Source: CAZSDW01 sp964605705 (GTDB taxonomy: Bacteria; Fidelibacterota; UBA2242). From it: a DNA stretch of 13,975 bases. Shown piece by piece: positions 12,535-13,975 of the stretch. Position 1 is the first letter of the stretch. Every line of letters begins with the position of its first letter. The notes below the pieces were generated by a model that was given only the letters and a program-made list of their open reading frames with translations, searched no databases and was not told where the DNA came from. The translations under genes were made by a program, and so were the position numbers. The stretch lies in NCBI GenBank assembly GCA_964605705.1, contig CAZSDW010000069.1:1-13975 (forward strand). The letters are read 5' to 3'.

Positions 12535-13299
12535 ATGGTAAAAAAGGTTTGGTACATCATTCTTTTTATTGCCTTAATGCTGATCAGTTGTGAAAAATCG
12601 ATTTTGATTAACACATCAAAAAACACCTATTATGATGACATTGCCGATATTACTTTCTTAAATGATCATTTTTATACGACCAACTACGATTTATCCGGGC
12701 ATTCCGGCAGCCAGATCGATTTGATGAAATTCACCTCGGATGGTATGGTGATTGACGACCATTTCGACCTGGAAATGAATGGGCAGGGATATCTCGCCCT
12801 GACGAGTGATAGTTCCACTATTTACATGCAGTCAAGAAATAACGGCGGTATTTTTAAAATTTCCCCGATTGGTGAACGAATTTACATAACCGTCGATTCA
12901 CTGCATCCCATTCAGTGGCAATCCAGCGGGATATGTTATTTAAACGATAAGGATTCCCTGCTGTTATTGTATCGAAATCTGTCGCATCTGACGGAATATC
13001 GGGCGAGAACGGTTTCGAAATTTTCACCCTCACTATCCGGTTCGGACGTCACTTTTGAAATCGGATTTATCGACACGACGTATCATGGAGTTTGGGCTAT
13101 CACCCATAAAGATAGTACCTTTTACATGCTGGGTGTGGATACCTTACTTCAGGATAAGTTGATTATCACGGACTGCTATTTTAACATAACCGGAATCGAG
13201 GATATTCCCGACAGTACGGTGGTCGGACTGTGTTTTAAAAATGATGATCTCTACCTGAGTTACCGCTCCCGCAGAATTGAGAAGTGGGCTGGTTACTGA
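12535..13299 (+). CDS. Lipoprotein with probable beta-propeller-like body, function unknown
   Basis: A 254-residue protein with a lipoprotein signal: basic start 'MVKKVW', a hydrophobic stretch, and the lipobox 'LISC' with Cys19 as lipid acceptor. After the Cys, Glu-Lys suggests it is not held in the inner membrane by an Asp+2 signal. The mature part is rich in short beta-strands and 'DS(T)xxY(L/M)' patterns ('DSSTIYMQSRNNGGIFKISPIGE', 'KDSLLLLYRNL', 'KDSTFYMLGVDTLL', 'NDDLYLSYRSRRIEKW'), as in propeller-like repeats spaced about 45-60 residues. No enzyme motif is seen. GGAGG four bases before the ATG is a strong binding site. It may be cell-surface exposed; partner and role are unknown. Confidence 0.75.
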   Translation: MVKKVWYIILFIALMLISCEKSILINTSKNTYYDDIADITFLNDHFYTTNYDLSGHSGSQIDLMKFTSDGMVIDDHFDLEMNGQGYLALTSDSSTIYMQSRNNGGIFKISPIGERIYITVDSLHPIQWQSSGICYLNDKDSLLLLYRNLSHLTEYRARTVSKFSPSLSGSDVTFEIGFIDTTYHGVWAITHKDSTFYMLGVDTLLQDKLIITDCYFNITGIEDIPDSTVVGLCFKNDDLYLSYRSRRIEKWAGY

Positions 13300-13396
13300 G
13301 ATGAGCTAGGGCTCGACATTTTGAGCCTTGGGATTCCAAGCTGTTTTCCTCTGGATAGTTAATCGAATCCCGCTAACCCTAATCAGTCAGCTCGAT

Positions 13397-13414
13397 TGAC
13401 GGCGGAAGCCGTCA
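13397..13414. repeat. Perfect 7-bp hairpin with GGAA loop
   Basis: TGACGGC and GCCGTCA flank the tetraloop GGAA. It is the first of a run of small hairpins leading to the transposase gene and is probably part of a REP-like sequence. Confidence 0.6.
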
Positions 13415-13425
13415 GATTCTGTTTC

Positions 13426-13470
13426 ATCCCGAAATTCGGGATAAAGCGGGGGTCTCCCGCTGAAGGCGGG
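13426..13470. repeat. Cluster of overlapping palindromes
   Basis: ATCCCGAA (13426-13433) pairs with TTCGGGAT (13435-13442). GCGGG (13446-13450) pairs with CCCGC (13456-13460), which can instead pair with GCGGG at 13466-13470, so two folds compete. The segment is followed by ATCGAAATGAC, a tail seen in shorter form (AAATGAC) at 3744-3750. Confidence 0.55.
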
Positions 13471-13513
13471 ATCGAAATGACTGCTCTGGTTCAATACAAA
13501 GTAAAATCCCATC

Positions 13514-13550
13514 GGTCATTCTGAGCGAACGTAGGGAGCGAAAGAATCCC
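13514..13550 (+). repeat. REP-like element, best-formed copy in the window
   Basis: The element reads GGTC, then ATTCT (13518-13522), GAGCGAA (13523-13529), CGTAGG, a second GAGCGAA (13536-13542), AGAAT (13543-13547) and CCC. The ends are inverted and the inner seven bases are a direct repeat. This is the widespread 'GTCATTC...GAGCGAA...GAATCC' class of bacterial intergenic repeat. It lies 60 bases from the end of the transposase gene, as expected for REP elements mobilised by such enzymes. Confidence 0.7.
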
Positions 13551-13609
13551 TCAAACAAAGTATATCAAGGTTCGGATATCCGGGATTGTGCCCCTGATAT
13601 TGTTTATCA

Positions 13610-13975
13610 TTATTCAAATTCGTTCAGGAATTTGGACCAGAATGTTCGTTTTTCGTCAATGGGCAGACCGTTGCGGTTTTCCCGGTCGTATTGCCATTGT
13701 GGCGGATTGTTAATCACATACCTGCGTATGCGGTTTAATTCCCGTTCATTGCGGATGATATGTTCGTAATAGTTGCGTTGCCAGACGGATTGACCGGGTG
13801 TGTTTTGGATTTGGTTAATGCGTTTGGTTGTAATGGATTTAAAACCGGCGATTAATGATCCGACGGATTTTGATTTTAGCCGGGGCATCCGTAGGGGCGC
13901 ATGGCTGTGCGCCCTGTGTATATTGTTCGCGTTATTGATATTATTGGGCGAACCGCCGTTCGCCCTGTGTATATT
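13610..13975 (-). CDS. REP-associated tyrosine transposase (RAYT, Y1/IS200-like), C-terminal half, partial
   Basis: The minus-strand frame is open from the right edge to a TAA at 13610, giving 121 residues with the N-terminus beyond the window. The conserved C-terminal block is clear: 'GSLIAGFKSITTKRIN', then 'VWQRNYYEHIIRNERELNRIRRYVINNPPQW'. By comparison with E. coli TnpA-REP, the Tyr of 'RRYVINNP' (codon at about 13718-13720) is the likely nucleophile that joins to DNA. The matching HUH histidines should be encoded further right. RAYTs are single-copy domesticated transposases thought to move REP elements. An ATG at 13888 exists, but a protein starting there would lack the HUH half, and the frame is open upstream, so it is probably internal. 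The linker upstream of it is built from a 51-bp repeat. Confidence 0.85.
   Translation of the reverse strand, partial: NIHRANGGSPNNINNANNIHRAHSHAPLRMPRLKSKSVGSLIAGFKSITTKRINQIQNTPGQSVWQRNYYEHIIRNERELNRIRRYVINNPPQWQYDRENRNGLPIDEKRTFWSKFLNEFE
13895..13975 (-). repeat. 51-bp tandem repeat with GC-rich hairpins inside the transposase frame
   Basis: A hairpin GGGCGCA/TGCGCCC (13895-13914) and a second, GGGCGAAC/GTTCGCCC with loop CGCC (13946-13965), lie exactly 51 bases apart, each followed by TGTGTATATT (13915-13924 and 13966-13975). The copies differ mainly in the stem and loop, with pairing kept. The period is 17 codons, so the transposase frame continues through both, encoding repeated 'NIHRA' segments rich in Asn. 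The array may continue past the window edge. Confidence 0.8.

Larger units (their letters stand above)
13300..13609. other. Repeat-rich intergenic region, no gene seen
   Basis: Just after the lipoprotein stop a 7-bp imperfect stem (around 13310-13332, GGGCTC/GAGCCT arms) could slow transcription but lacks a T-run. The rest holds a cluster of short hairpins and a REP-like element, listed separately. I find no coding frame with protein-like composition on either strand. Confidence 0.6.

Noticed and set aside
13397..13550. CRISPR-like spacing of short palindromes
   Set aside because: The palindromes differ in sequence and spacing and there are no identical direct repeats with regular spacers; REP-like elements explain them better.

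Overview
The window (about 14 kb, mid-40s % GC) looks like a chromosomal segment of a bacterium in the FCB (Fibrobacteres-Chlorobi-Bacteroidetes) superphylum or a related candidate phylum. The main evidence is a short 285-residue primary-type sigma factor with no region 1.1, a full Na+-NQR-type membrane module, an outer-membrane beta-barrel protein of the PorT-like kind, a lipoprotein, and intergenic REP-like repeats of the 'GTCATTC...GAATCC' type. The phylum is an inference; no rRNA gene is present.

Layout. Positions 1-117 are the 3' end of a YitT/DUF2179 membrane protein gene. An Ldh2-family (malate/lactate type) dehydrogenase follows (214-1302). The next gap (1303-1576) holds two terminator-like structures and a possible 31-codon minus-strand ORF. 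A complete transketolase gene spans 1577-3568. It converges on a minus-strand pair, sigma factor then rpsU (4926 to 3857). Between them lie REP-like repeats, a nested inverted repeat and a bidirectional terminator (3807-3835). The sigma gene has a near-consensus promoter (4969-4997), and divergent from it is an ABC-F ribosome-associated ATPase (5162-7123).

From 7224 to 11270 there is a tight operon in the order nqrB-nqrC-nqrD-nqrE-nqrF, encoding most of a sodium-translocating NADH:quinone oxidoreductase. Electrons would pass from NADH to FAD and the 2Fe-2S cluster of NqrF, then to the intramembrane NqrD/E iron-sulfur centre, the covalent FMNs of NqrC and NqrB, and quinone. nqrA, normally first in this operon, is absent; the ABC-F gene occupies the upstream position. 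The flavin transferase ApbE needed to load FMN is not in the window either. A conserved protein of unknown function (11282-11746) follows nqrF closely and is probably co-transcribed. Then come the outer-membrane barrel protein (11784-12431) and a lipoprotein (12535-13299).

The right end (13300-13975) is a REP/RAYT neighbourhood: several small hairpins, a REP-like element with inverted ends, and the C-terminal half of a REP-associated tyrosine transposase running off the edge on the minus strand. The transposase reading frame contains two copies of a 51-bp tandem repeat, each carrying a GC-rich hairpin. Because 51 is a multiple of three, the frame stays open.

I see no CRISPR array, tRNA, rRNA, prophage or obvious defence system. 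The points most worth a second look are the nqrA-less NQR operon, the in-frame hairpin repeats inside the transposase, and the structured convergent gap beside rpsU.
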